This document shows positions 37,753-46,702 of a stretch of DNA of 64,000 nt, in pieces. Under the pieces are notes generated by a model, which was not told the DNA's origin, did no database searches, and saw only the letters and a list, made by a program, of their open reading frames with translations. Position numbers and translations under genes: made by a program. Every line of letters begins with the position of its first letter. The stretch's first letter is position 1. The stretch comes from an uncultured Flavobacteriaceae bacterium. Lineage in GTDB: Bacteria > Bacteroidota > Bacteroidia > Flavobacteriales > Flavobacteriaceae. The DNA is taken from the NCBI GenBank assembly GCA_947497245.1, contig CANMFO010000001.1, forward strand, positions 1,116,001 through 1,180,000, read 5' to 3'.

Positions 37753-38620
37753 CGATACCTTTTGTTGCGTGTTTTACATGGATACTGGATCCTTCAAGGT
37801 TTGCTCTTTTGGGCTTGGAAACAATGATTTCCTCCAACATCTTGTGATAGGATTCAAAGGTGTTCAAATTTTTATGTCCCCCTCCAATCACGGTGTACAA
37901 TCTGGTCGACTTTGGTTTGATCTTGGACAGCTTCACACTGGTTTTATAGGGGATCAGTTTGTCGTCGGTGCCATGGATAATGTGCACAGGACAATTTACA
38001 TAGCGCATCCATTTATAGGTGGGCATGGGGAATTTGATCAAAAGGGAAAGGGGCATAAAGGGAATGTATTTTTTGGCTATCTTGCTCAAACTGTAATAGG
38101 GAGCGTCCAAGATCAGCATTCTGGGGTTGTTCATCGATGCCAGTTTTGCCGCAAAACCGGATCCCAAGGAACGACCATATAGAATGATGTACTTCTCGGA
38201 CACATTTTCCTTGATCTTGTTGTAGATCACCTGCAGGTCTCTTTTGATCGCTTTTTGGGTGCGCCGACCGGTGCTCTTGCCAAAGCCCCTATAGTCGACC
38301 ATCAGGACATCGTATCCAAATCGCGTGAAATCTACCGCAAACTTGCCCCAGCCCTTGATACTTTTGGAGTTTCCCTTAAGATAAAAAACCACACCTCTTG
38401 GGTTTTGGGCCTTGAAGCGCAGGCCATTGATGATTGCCCCGTCCCGTGTTTCCACATTGTATTCCTCTATTTCCTGGTTTTCGTAGTGAAACTGGAAATC
38501 TTTGGCAAGTTTCTCAGGTTTGAACATCAAAAAATCCTGCAAAAAGTAGAGCAATATACTGATGATGAGATAAATCCCCAGAACGACCAATGCTATATAG
38601 GCCCAGTATGGCATGTTCAT
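37739..38620 (-). CDS. Alpha/beta hydrolase with N-terminal membrane anchor, paralogue
   Basis: 293 aa from the ATG preceding the membrane helix (AYIALVVLGIYLIISILL). The fold and motifs parallel the next gene: KGNSKS, LYGRSLGSGFAAKL with the nucleophile Ser, HGTDDKLIPY, and GGGHKNL. Catalytic residues are intact in both copies. The C-terminal tail after the His is longer and basic. Substrate unknown. Confidence 0.83.
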   Translation of the reverse strand: MNMPYWAYIALVVLGIYLIISILLYFLQDFLMFKPEKLAKDFQFHYENQEIEEYNVETRDGAIINGLRFKAQNPRGVVFYLKGNSKSIKGWGKFAVDFTRFGYDVLMVDYRGFGKSTGRRTQKAIKRDLQVIYNKIKENVSEKYIILYGRSLGSGFAAKLASMNNPRMLILDAPYYSLSKIAKKYIPFMPLSLLIKFPMPTYKWMRYVNCPVHIIHGTDDKLIPYKTSVKLSKIKPKSTRLYTVIGGGHKNLNTFESYHKMLEEIIVSKPKRANLEGSSIHVKHATKGIDEKA

Positions 38621-38653
38621 TTTATTTATAACGATTACAACAATATACAAAAT

Positions 38654-39466
38654 CTAATCTTTGATCAAGGAATCCTGTCTTTGATCGAATTCGAGGTGGT
38701 TCAATAGGAGGCCCGAGCCCGGTGCCACGTACTCCATTTGAACAGTGCTTCCTTCTTGCAGGGATGCTTCAATATCGGACCGGTTCAGCGCTCCCCTGCC
38801 CAATTGGATCAGGGCCCCCATGATCATTCTTACCTGATAGCGCATGAAGCCCTCCGCACTGATGTGCAATGCGTAGCTCACTTTGGGGAAAAAGTTGGCA
38901 GTAAGCAAGGTATTTTCCGTGATTCTACAACTATCGACCCGACGAAGGAATTTGGCGCTTTTACGAATTCGGGCGGTATAGGTCGAAAAATCATGGCTTC
39001 CTTCAAAAAGACGGGCCGCTTTCTTCATCTCCCCTATATCCAAGGGTTCCGGGACATTTGCCATGTAAGGGGCGCAAAAGGGATGGTTCTTGCCCCCACA
39101 GGAGAACAGGTATACATACTCCTTGCGTTTGCTATGCTGAATGATGTTGAATTCCTTTGTAACCTTTGTGACATCGGTCGCCCTGATATCGGGAGGAAGG
39201 TTTTTGTTGAAAAGGTCGATGAACCCGACCGGAATGCCCCGGTCCGTTTCCTTTAAAAAGAGTTCGAAGGCATAATCGAGGGCAGAAACCTTGGCATCTG
39301 TCCGTCCTGCCCCCAATAGCTTGAACTTTTGATCGGGAAGGACAAACTTCAATGTTTTTTCCAACATTCCCTCCACGGTTTTTTGTCCCGGCTGCTTTTG
39401 CCATCCGCTGTACCTAAAACCCAGAAACTGTATTCTTACAACATAGCAGAAATCCGCGTTTTCCAT
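38654..39466 (-). CDS. TruA-family tRNA pseudouridine synthase, divergent
   Basis: 270 aa. N-terminal strand IQFLGFRYSGWQKQPGQKTVEGML and the catalytic loop are clearly TruA-like, but the loop reads GAGRTDAKVSAL where TruA usually has GRTDAGVHA. The catalytic Asp (D57) is kept. The C-terminal half with RYQVRMIMGALIQLGRG also fits. It could be a second, diverged TruA paralogue rather than the enzyme for tRNA positions 38-40, so no gene symbol is given. Confidence 0.8.
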   Translation of the reverse strand: MENADFCYVVRIQFLGFRYSGWQKQPGQKTVEGMLEKTLKFVLPDQKFKLLGAGRTDAKVSALDYAFELFLKETDRGIPVGFIDLFNKNLPPDIRATDVTKVTKEFNIIQHSKRKEYVYLFSCGGKNHPFCAPYMANVPEPLDIGEMKKAARLFEGSHDFSTYTARIRKSAKFLRRVDSCRITENTLLTANFFPKVSYALHISAEGFMRYQVRMIMGALIQLGRGALNRSDIEASLQEGSTVQMEYVAPGSGLLLNHLEFDQRQDSLIKD

Positions 39467-39556
39467 GTTTTGAAGTTATCGTCAGGGTGAAAGTACTCAA
39501 TAATTGGTTCTTTTTTAGTAAATTTAAAGTACCAGTACTAACTAAACCAATATATT

Positions 39557-39994
39557 ATGACAACGGATTCTTCAGTAAAACCACCCGTATGGTTCTGGGT
39601 GGTAAGTGTGGTCGCACTTATTTGGAACCTTATGGGCGTTATGGCCTATCTGGGCCAGGCCTTCATGACCGAGGAGGCCTTGGCCGCACTGTCCGAAGCG
39701 GAAAGAACGATGTATGAAACGCAGCCTGCATGGGCGACCACCGCTTTTGCCATTGCGGTTTGGGGAGGTCTTGTAGGATGTATCGCGCTCTTGTTGAGAA
39801 AGAAATGGGCACATCCCGTTCTTCTCGTATCCCTGATCGGAATTATTGTCCAAATGACTCATGCGTTCTTTATCAGTAGCAATTTCGATGTTTATGGGCC
39901 TGGGGCTATGATCATGCCCATCATGGTCATCATTATTGGGGTAGCATTGGTGTTTTTCGCGCGTATGGCCATCAATCGTGGTTGGTTTTCGTGA
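39557..39994 (+). CDS. Small membrane protein, four transmembrane helices
   Basis: 145 aa with four hydrophobic segments at about residues 12-32, 60-80, 86-106 and 115-135. A loop rich in Glu and Ala (EEALAALSEAERTMYETQPAW) separates helices 1 and 2. The family resembles uncharacterised flavobacterial proteins sometimes labelled sugar transporter, a label I do not trust. Function unknown. Confidence 0.7.
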   Translation: MTTDSSVKPPVWFWVVSVVALIWNLMGVMAYLGQAFMTEEALAALSEAERTMYETQPAWATTAFAIAVWGGLVGCIALLLRKKWAHPVLLVSLIGIIVQMTHAFFISSNFDVYGPGAMIMPIMVIIIGVALVFFARMAINRGWFS

Positions 39995-40196
39995 ACCGTC
40001 ATTTGCAATTTGGGCATCCTATGGTTAAAATCCCCCGATCCGCACACGATCTACATCCATTCCAGTTTGGTTTTACCACACTTTTTTGGGTGTTCCCAAC
40101 ATTGTTTGCGCTTCGTCGAATTTTTCAAATAAACAAAAAACGAACGCGTTTTATATCCTTGAATAGGGTTCCCTAAAACCCCGAAACCCATTTATT

Positions 40197-40676
40197 ATGA
40201 ATACGGTATTGCGAATATTGCCGTGGAAACGCGGTTTGGTTGTCTCAATCGTCACTTTGGCCCTACTTATTGTCTTTAGTTTCTACGGTCTGTACACCAA
40301 TAAGTTTTATTTTTTTAAGTTCGACAACTATCTGCTTCCCCTATTGACCATTGTCCATTTCGCATTCCTATATGTACTGTGGTTCAAAATACGGGAAGAG
40401 GAGATCGCGGACCCTCAAATGCGTAACCTGGAATACGGACTATATGCGATTCTATTGGTGTATTTTTACAAACTTTTCGACACTTTGTTCATTCTTACCA
40501 GTTCCGGGGAGTTTGAAAATCATGTGATTCCGGCGACATTCATCCCTATTGGAGTATTGATCTTTGTACTTTACCTCCTTCTTATCAGCCTTACTTTTTT
40601 GGCCTTCAAATATCGGAAAGACCTTGTGGGAAGTTATAATTTTGACGATATGAACCATATCGACTCTTGGGAATAG
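40197..40676 (+). CDS. Small membrane protein of unknown function
   Basis: 159 aa with four predicted membrane helices (about residues 14-35, 43-63, 83-103, 113-140) and an acidic C-terminus (YNFDDMNHIDSWE). No motif recognised. It stands alone, 202 nt after the previous small membrane protein gene, and ends at a strong terminator. Confidence 0.7.
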   Translation: MNTVLRILPWKRGLVVSIVTLALLIVFSFYGLYTNKFYFFKFDNYLLPLLTIVHFAFLYVLWFKIREEEIADPQMRNLEYGLYAILLVYFYKLFDTLFILTSSGEFENHVIPATFIPIGVLIFVLYLLLISLTFLAFKYRKDLVGSYNFDDMNHIDSWE

Positions 40677-40697
40677 CTATACAACAGCAATCATATA

Positions 40698-40729
40698 AAA
40701 ATGCCTTGGGAAAGCGCCCAAGGCATTTT
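40698..40729. terminator. Bidirectional intrinsic terminator
   Basis: 13-bp perfect arms AAAATGCCTTGGG (40698-40710) and CCCAAGGCATTTT (40717-40729) with a 6-nt loop. T-runs read out on both strands. It separates convergent ends at 40676 and 40758. Confidence 0.88.
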
Positions 40730-40757
40730 TGGTAAAACCAACAAAACAAACCACTAT

Positions 40758-42656
40758 CTAATTCGGTGTGACCGTGACCTTGACAATATTGTAGCCTCCC
40801 CTAGGATCGGCATAGCCCACCACACCGGCAGGAGAACTTATACTGCCCTTGCCAAACTGCACGTCTTCTATTTCCATAACCCTACGTATGCTGTTGTCAT
40901 CATCTGCCGCCCCGGTGTTCGGACCTGCTTGGAAGGGAGCTTGATCCTCCCCGAACCCTATGGTCTGATCTACTTCGGTACCCGCGTCGAACAAATAGGT
41001 TTTTAAGGTAGCCTCCGTTCCGCTTTTGGGGCTTCCATCGGTTTCAAACAATTCATAACCCGTATTGTTATAGGAAAGGAACCAGTCGTTACTGAATACA
41101 AACATGGTGTTGAAGCCCAGTTTGTACCCTTGGGGAACATCCAGCTCAAAGGTTAAACTGCCCCCGGGACCAATGGGCATCATTTCATTGCTCTTTGAGG
41201 CGGGAAAGCCCAGTTGGTCGGTGATATACTCGAACATTACACCGTTGTTACCGTCTTCCGCAAGTTCTTCGATACCGCTGCCCGCCACCATGGCCTCTCC
41301 TTGTGTGAATACGGGATCGCTCTCTGAATCGAAAGCATAGACCACGCCAGGCGAGAACACGGTGAAGGAAGAAGACAATCGCAATGGGGCACCGTCGGTA
41401 CCGGTTTCATTGAACCATGCGTACAAATCGCCAGGGTTCCCCTGGACGGCTATCTTGGCCAGTCCCAATTCCCTATCCGGTTCCCCCATTGCGAACAAAG
41501 GGTTGTCCTGGGCATGAAGCACTACCAGCCCCGGTGAAAGTACCACCGGATCTTCAGATGCGGAGGCCCCACGTATGTTGGTAATGGTCAGTGTGAAGTA
41601 CCGGGTGGAGTCATCGTACTCCAAGGTGACCAGAATGGCAGAGGTGGCATCCATGTCAACAATTCGAACGGTATTGTCATCATCGGGTTCCCCGGCTTCG
41701 GCACCTCCAGGAGCGGATGTAAAGGTAGCAGGGTCCTCCTCTTCCGTTCCTGAGTCCCAAAGGTAAATTTGATCCGTAATGTCGCCCGTGACCGGAGTAC
41801 CGTTTTCGAACAGGTTGATTCCGGCCCCGGAAGGAGCGAAGAACCAATCGTTGGAAATAACGGACATTGTGGCAAAACTTAATTTTGTCCCAGGTACGGC
41901 CTGGAAATTCACGGCATATGAGCCCCATTCCTCCGTAAGTGGTCCAGGGTCGGTAGCGCCAACGGGTGTATTGAACACCTTGGTATCCAAATAGTTCACA
42001 ATGTTCGAAATGGTGATGCTGAAGGAGGTATTCTCGATAATCATGGGTTCGGTAACTTGGTTCACGGCGCCCAGGGTCACTGTGGTCGTTTCGGCCCAAT
42101 CGGAAGAACTATCCCCTTCCCCATCATACGCGATCGAACTGTCGCCATTGGTCAGGGCCGGTACAAAATCACCGGTGGTCCACTGACCCGCCGCGACGGC
42201 AATATTCTCACGGGCACTTCCTCCGCTGCCCCATTGTACAAAATCCACCAGGGCGTCCGCATTGGTAAAATCATTTGTGCTATATAGCCCCAGTCCGCCT
42301 TCCTCGTCGGGCATGGCATAATTTATCACTAGATACTCCCCGGAGGCCAGGTTGGTATTGCCGCTCACAGGGGTGGTAGCGCCGATCTGCACATAGGTGC
42401 CCGGGCCAAGGCACAACCAATAACCCGCTAGGTCTATGCTCTCGGAACCATTGTTCAAAAGCTCGATGGTGTCCTCGCCCCGGTACCGCACTTCGTTGAT
42501 CACCACTGATGTGGCATCACCGGACATCGGTTGTTCTTGGGGCTGCTGTTCCTGCTCTTGGGCGATCAGGTTTTGATCGTCGTCCTCACAGGATGCCATG
42601 GCGGAAAGCAACAATGCCACCATCGCAAAACTCATGGATTTCATTACATTTTTCAT
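40758..42656 (-). CDS. Lipoprotein with lamin-tail domain and two spondin-N-like domains
   Basis: 632 aa. A lipoprotein signal (MASC, Cys at about residue 22) precedes a Gln/Glu-rich linker. A lamin-tail domain follows at about residues 50-200 (VVINEVRYRGEDTIELLNNGSESIDLAGYW). Then come two related domains at about 210-390 and 400-630. Each has an F-(A/N)-T-M-x-V-x-S-N-D-W-F core, a TD or EATL segment leading to YLWDSGTE or YLFDAGTE, and a (D)DDN(T/S)(V/I)R patch that may bind metal. That is the spondin_N layout known from eukaryotic matrix proteins. It is surface-exposed by inference and may act in adhesion. No SusC/D or T9SS sorting signal is visible. Confidence 0.75.
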   Translation of the reverse strand: MKNVMKSMSFAMVALLLSAMASCEDDDQNLIAQEQEQQPQEQPMSGDATSVVINEVRYRGEDTIELLNNGSESIDLAGYWLCLGPGTYVQIGATTPVSGNTNLASGEYLVINYAMPDEEGGLGLYSTNDFTNADALVDFVQWGSGGSARENIAVAAGQWTTGDFVPALTNGDSSIAYDGEGDSSSDWAETTTVTLGAVNQVTEPMIIENTSFSITISNIVNYLDTKVFNTPVGATDPGPLTEEWGSYAVNFQAVPGTKLSFATMSVISNDWFFAPSGAGINLFENGTPVTGDITDQIYLWDSGTEEEDPATFTSAPGGAEAGEPDDDNTVRIVDMDATSAILVTLEYDDSTRYFTLTITNIRGASASEDPVVLSPGLVVLHAQDNPLFAMGEPDRELGLAKIAVQGNPGDLYAWFNETGTDGAPLRLSSSFTVFSPGVVYAFDSESDPVFTQGEAMVAGSGIEELAEDGNNGVMFEYITDQLGFPASKSNEMMPIGPGGSLTFELDVPQGYKLGFNTMFVFSNDWFLSYNNTGYELFETDGSPKSGTEATLKTYLFDAGTEVDQTIGFGEDQAPFQAGPNTGAADDDNSIRRVMEIEDVQFGKGSISSPAGVVGYADPRGGYNIVKVTVTPN

Positions 42657-42900
42657 TTTAGTTGTTTTAGAATTATGGTACAAACTAACCCCCATCAAAT
42701 AACACCGAGATCACAGAAACATAAATTTTAGAGCACTTTCTGTAAGGTTTCTGTGAACTTTTCGGCTATTCGAGGGGTCTTTTCCTGTTCCAGCACCGAT
42801 TGATCCGAGCAGCTAATAGGGATGTTGGTACCGTTCGGCCTTTTTAAAACACCCGTGACATTTATGTGATACTTTTTAACTTGTTTAGCATTGCGCAATT

Positions 42901-43599
42901 ATGAAAAACATACTCATCATAGAAGATGACCCAGAAATCATAAAACTTCTGGAGATCCACTTCACCGATTTGATCTATACCACCTCCAAAGCCACGGACG
43001 GCGAAGTTGGTCTTCAAATGGCATTGGAGAATGACTATGACCTGATCCTCCTGGACCTGACCTTACCTACAATGGACGGCGTGGAAGTCTGTAAAAAACT
43101 AAGGGCAAAAAAGAACACCCCGGTTATTATGCTCACGGCAAAATCGGAAGAAATCGACCGGGTACTGGGATTGGAAATCGGCGCGGACGATTACATTACC
43201 AAACCTTTTAGCATACGCGAACTACTGGCCCGCGTAAAAGCGGTAATGAGACGGACCGACACCAAAACCGCCGAACAAAAGGATTCTTCCTCAATTGCAG
43301 CCGAAGGGCTGCACATCGACATCGATAAGCGAAAAGTGGTACTGGACAACAAAAGAGTGGACCTTTCACCCAAAGAATTTGAACTCTTGGTATTGATGGC
43401 TTCAAACCCCGGAAGAAACTATACCCGGACCGAACTGTTGAACATGATCTGGGGCTATAACTTCGATGGGTACGAACATACCGTAAATTCTCATATCAAC
43501 AGGCTACGGGCCAAAATTGAGTCGGACATGGCCCATCCCACCTACATTCTCACCACCTGGGGCGTTGGCTATAAATTTAACGAAGACATTGCCGTATGA
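42901..43599 (+). CDS. OmpR/PhoB-family response regulator
   Basis: 232 aa. Receiver domain residues 1-120 with the acidic pocket E8-D9-D10, phospho-acceptor D52 in LLDLTLP, and the conserved Lys in KPFS. The C-terminal winged helix (about 130-228) has LSPKEFELL and the HTVNSHINRLRAKIE recognition helix. Overlaps the kinase gene by 4 nt (ATGA). Regulon unknown. Confidence 0.93.
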   Translation: MKNILIIEDDPEIIKLLEIHFTDLIYTTSKATDGEVGLQMALENDYDLILLDLTLPTMDGVEVCKKLRAKKNTPVIMLTAKSEEIDRVLGLEIGADDYITKPFSIRELLARVKAVMRRTDTKTAEQKDSSSIAAEGLHIDIDKRKVVLDNKRVDLSPKEFELLVLMASNPGRNYTRTELLNMIWGYNFDGYEHTVNSHINRLRAKIESDMAHPTYILTTWGVGYKFNEDIAV

Positions 43600-45089
43600 G
43601 CAAAACGGAAAAGACATTAACCCCAAAATTGGTCAAAAAGCTATGGATTGCCTTTACGCTCCTAGTACTGCTCATGGGGTGCTCCTATATTTTTATTACG
43701 GGCTATTATGCCAATAAATACAATATGGCGATCGCGCAAAGGGTCGATGCCGATATTGCCGACCATCTCATCGGGGAAATGTTCAAAAATGAATCCCCGT
43801 TTTTGGAGGATGGGACTGTCAACAAACCCCTATTCGGGGATTTGATGCACGATATGATGGCCATCAACCAAAGTATTGAGGTGTACCTGCTCGACAAAAC
43901 GGGGGCCGTACTCTACTCGGTGGTACTGGATCACACCGACGGTACGGAAACCAAGAATGTATCGTTGGGGCCCATCCATACGTTTATTGAGAGTAAGGGC
44001 AAGGCCCATGTCTTGGGCGACGACCCAAGGAACCCCGGGGAACAGGAAATATTTTCCGCTGCTCCCTTCAATATTGATGGCAGGGAAGGTTTTATCTATA
44101 TCATTCTGGCCGGAAAAGAACTGCAGGAGGCCAGCAGTACCCTGTTGGGGCCCTATTTTTCAAAACTGGGAATGGGCGCCATCCTGCTGTCCATGCTTTT
44201 CTCGGCTGTCATCGGACTGTTGAGCATATGGTTCCTTACCAAAAACCTGCGTCTGATCACCGGTACGGTCCGTAGTTTTCAGGAGGGCGATCTTGAGGCG
44301 CGCATTGAAGACCCGGACAAGTCCGATATCGCCATTTTTGCCAACTCCTTTAATGAAATGGCCGATACCATCGTCGGAAATATGGACAAGATGAAATCGG
44401 TGGATCTGTTGCGACGGGAATTGATCGCCAATGTATCGCACGATCTGCGGACGCCCTTGGCCATTTTAAAAGGGTATATCGAAACGCTTCAGATGAAAAG
44501 ACAGACCCTTTCGGAGGCGGAATACCAGGACTACCTTCAAATTACGCACGACAACGTTGACAAATTATCCAATCTTATCAATCAATTGTTCGAATATTCC
44601 AAATTAGAGGCCGAACAGGTGACGCCCGTTAAAGAACCGTTCTCGATTACGGAACTCTCACATGACCTGATCGCAAAATTCAAGGTTTTGGCCGAACAGA
44701 AGCAGATTGAACTGGAATTGGACAATCCCAAAACCAACAGCATGGTCTTTGCCGATGTGAGTTTGGTGGAACGGGCGTTGCAGAACTTGATCGAAAATGC
44801 CATAAAATATACGGAGCCCAACGGAAAAGTGATCCTGTCTATCAAACGAAAGGACAAAAATGTGGAAATCAATATCACGGATACCGGAACGGGCATTCCC
44901 CTAAGCGAACAGCCTTTTATCTTCGATCGCTACAAGCAGGTCGACAAGAGCGCAAAAAAACAGGGCTATGGATTGGGGCTGGCCATCGTCAAAAAAATTA
45001 TGGACCTGCACGACACGACCATCACGGTACTGAGCAGGCCCAAGGAAGGAAGTTCTTTCATATTCAACTTACCGGCATATCAGGTATAA
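43596..45089 (+). CDS. HAMP-domain sensor histidine kinase
   Basis: 497 aa. Two transmembrane helices at about residues 15-35 and 190-215 enclose a periplasmic sensor region of about 150 residues. A HAMP linker follows (about 215-265), then the dimerisation domain with phospho-accepting H282 in NVSHDLRTPL. The ATPase domain has N (LIENAIKY), DTGTGIP and GYGLGLAIVKKI boxes. It pairs with the response regulator just upstream. Signal unknown. Confidence 0.93.
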   Translation: MSKTEKTLTPKLVKKLWIAFTLLVLLMGCSYIFITGYYANKYNMAIAQRVDADIADHLIGEMFKNESPFLEDGTVNKPLFGDLMHDMMAINQSIEVYLLDKTGAVLYSVVLDHTDGTETKNVSLGPIHTFIESKGKAHVLGDDPRNPGEQEIFSAAPFNIDGREGFIYIILAGKELQEASSTLLGPYFSKLGMGAILLSMLFSAVIGLLSIWFLTKNLRLITGTVRSFQEGDLEARIEDPDKSDIAIFANSFNEMADTIVGNMDKMKSVDLLRRELIANVSHDLRTPLAILKGYIETLQMKRQTLSEAEYQDYLQITHDNVDKLSNLINQLFEYSKLEAEQVTPVKEPFSITELSHDLIAKFKVLAEQKQIELELDNPKTNSMVFADVSLVERALQNLIENAIKYTEPNGKVILSIKRKDKNVEINITDTGTGIPLSEQPFIFDRYKQVDKSAKKQGYGLGLAIVKKIMDLHDTTITVLSRPKEGSSFIFNLPAYQV

Positions 45090-45111
45090 TGGGATGGAAT
45101 TGCTATGAAGT

Positions 45112-45140
45112 GAAAGCCCCGGCACAATGCCAGGGCTTTC
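45112..45140 (+). terminator. Intrinsic terminator of the two-component operon
   Basis: 12-bp arms GAAAGCCCCGGC (45112-45123) and GCCAGGGCTTTC (45129-45140) with a 5-nt loop and one mismatch, followed by a short T-rich stretch. Confidence 0.65.
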
Positions 45141-45144
45141 CTAT

Positions 45145-46614
45145 TTATAGTCCACGAACAAAACTTCCATATAGATCCTTGAACTGGTACCCTTCGTTAA
45201 ACCGGTGCTTGCTCAATTTCTTATTGGCCACAAGTCCCCAGAGAAGGAGTTCCTTGAGAAAATATACGTCCTCTTTGGGAAAATCGGGTTGTTGTTCCCT
45301 TACCAGTCGGTTCAATTGGGGTATGGTATCCAAGGCCCGTTTGTACTCATCGTCGGTAAAATCGTCCAGTAGTTCGAAACCTTCTCCTTGAAAAAACCAA
45401 TGAAGCAGCTCATCATAGGGGGTTTCCTCATCCTTTCTTTCCAATTTATTGATCTTGGGAAAGTAATCGGAGAACAGGGTTTTTACCGCGTCATCGATCA
45501 AAATGGCCGCAACGCTGTCCGCTCCCTCCTGCTCCCCCTCGTACACCAATTCAATTTTTCCCGTTATCGATGGAATGACGCCTAGAAAATCACTTACCCG
45601 TACCACCGTTGTATCGGCACCGGACATCAGGGCCCTACGTTCGGCCGTACTCAGCAAGTTTTCAAAAGCGGTAATACTCGTACGGGCACTGACACCACTT
45701 TTGGCATCTACATATTCACTTTTCCTCGCCTCAAAACTAACTTGTTCCAATAAATCTTTGGCCAATTCGGGCACATGGACAGCATTGGCCTGCCGCTGGT
45801 CCAAGTGGGACTCCTGCTCCGTAATTTTCCTTGCCGTGCGGATATCTTCAGGATAGTGCGTTAAAATTTGAGAACCTATCCTATCTTTCAAGGGAGTGAC
45901 GATACTCCCCCGATTCGTATAATCCTCGGGGTTTGCCGTAAAGACAAATTGGATGTCCAACGGCAAGCGGAGCTTAAATCCCCTTATCTGTATATCCCCT
46001 TCCTCCAAAATATTGAACAGCGACACTTGGATCCGGGCCTGCAGGTCGGGAAGTTCATTGATGACAAAAATACACCGATTGGCCCTTGGAATCATCCCGA
46101 AATGGATGACCCTATCGTCGGCATAGGACAATTTCAGATTCGCGGCCTTGATGGGATCGACGTCGCCGATCAAATCGGCCACCGTTACGTCGGGGGTGGC
46201 CAGTTTTTCGTAGAACCGGTCATTGCGGTGCAACCATGATATCGGAGTAGTGTCCCCCTTTTCAGCAAGCAGGTCCTGTGCATAGCGGGATATTGGGTGA
46301 AACGGGTCATCGTTTATTTCCGAACCTTCGACCACCGGGATCCATTCATCCAGCAAGTTTACCATCAAGCGGGCCAAACGGGTTTTCGCCTGACCTCTAA
46401 GGCCCAACAAGTTTATGTTATGACGGGAGAGCAAGGCCCTTTCCAATTCTGGGATTACAGAGTTTTCATATCCCCAGACCCCCACAAAGGTATCCTCACC
46501 TTTTTGGATCTTCGCCCTAAGGTTATCCCTTATTTCATCTTTAATGCCCTTGCTCTGGTAGGCTGCCTTCTTAAGTTCGCCCAGCGTGCTTATTTTTTTG
46601 TAATCCAAATTCAT
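45145..46614 (-). CDS. MoxR/magnesium-chelatase-I-like AAA+ ATPase
   Basis: 489 aa from the ATG before Asn-Leu-Asp-Tyr. Walker A variant GLRGQAKT lies near residue 70. FVINELPDLQARIQVSLFNILEEGDI contains the Walker B-like acidic strand and sensor region, and FTANPEDYTNRG is the sensor-1 segment. Long insertion around residues 95-180. Annotation tools usually call it magnesium chelatase subunit I, but no bacteriochlorophyll or cobalamin cobaltochelatase genes are nearby. A vWA protein gene immediately upstream (46703) on the same strand makes a MoxR-vWA chaperone pair more likely. Confidence 0.85.
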   Translation of the reverse strand: MNLDYKKISTLGELKKAAYQSKGIKDEIRDNLRAKIQKGEDTFVGVWGYENSVIPELERALLSRHNINLLGLRGQAKTRLARLMVNLLDEWIPVVEGSEINDDPFHPISRYAQDLLAEKGDTTPISWLHRNDRFYEKLATPDVTVADLIGDVDPIKAANLKLSYADDRVIHFGMIPRANRCIFVINELPDLQARIQVSLFNILEEGDIQIRGFKLRLPLDIQFVFTANPEDYTNRGSIVTPLKDRIGSQILTHYPEDIRTARKITEQESHLDQRQANAVHVPELAKDLLEQVSFEARKSEYVDAKSGVSARTSITAFENLLSTAERRALMSGADTTVVRVSDFLGVIPSITGKIELVYEGEQEGADSVAAILIDDAVKTLFSDYFPKINKLERKDEETPYDELLHWFFQGEGFELLDDFTDDEYKRALDTIPQLNRLVREQQPDFPKEDVYFLKELLLWGLVANKKLSKHRFNEGYQFKDLYGSFVRGL

Positions 46615-46702
46615 CGTTTTTATTAGTAGAACCAAAAGTCAAGAAATACGGGTCCAGTTTCGCCTTGCCCTTACATCCCAGTTCATGAGTCGTTTCAACC
46701 TT

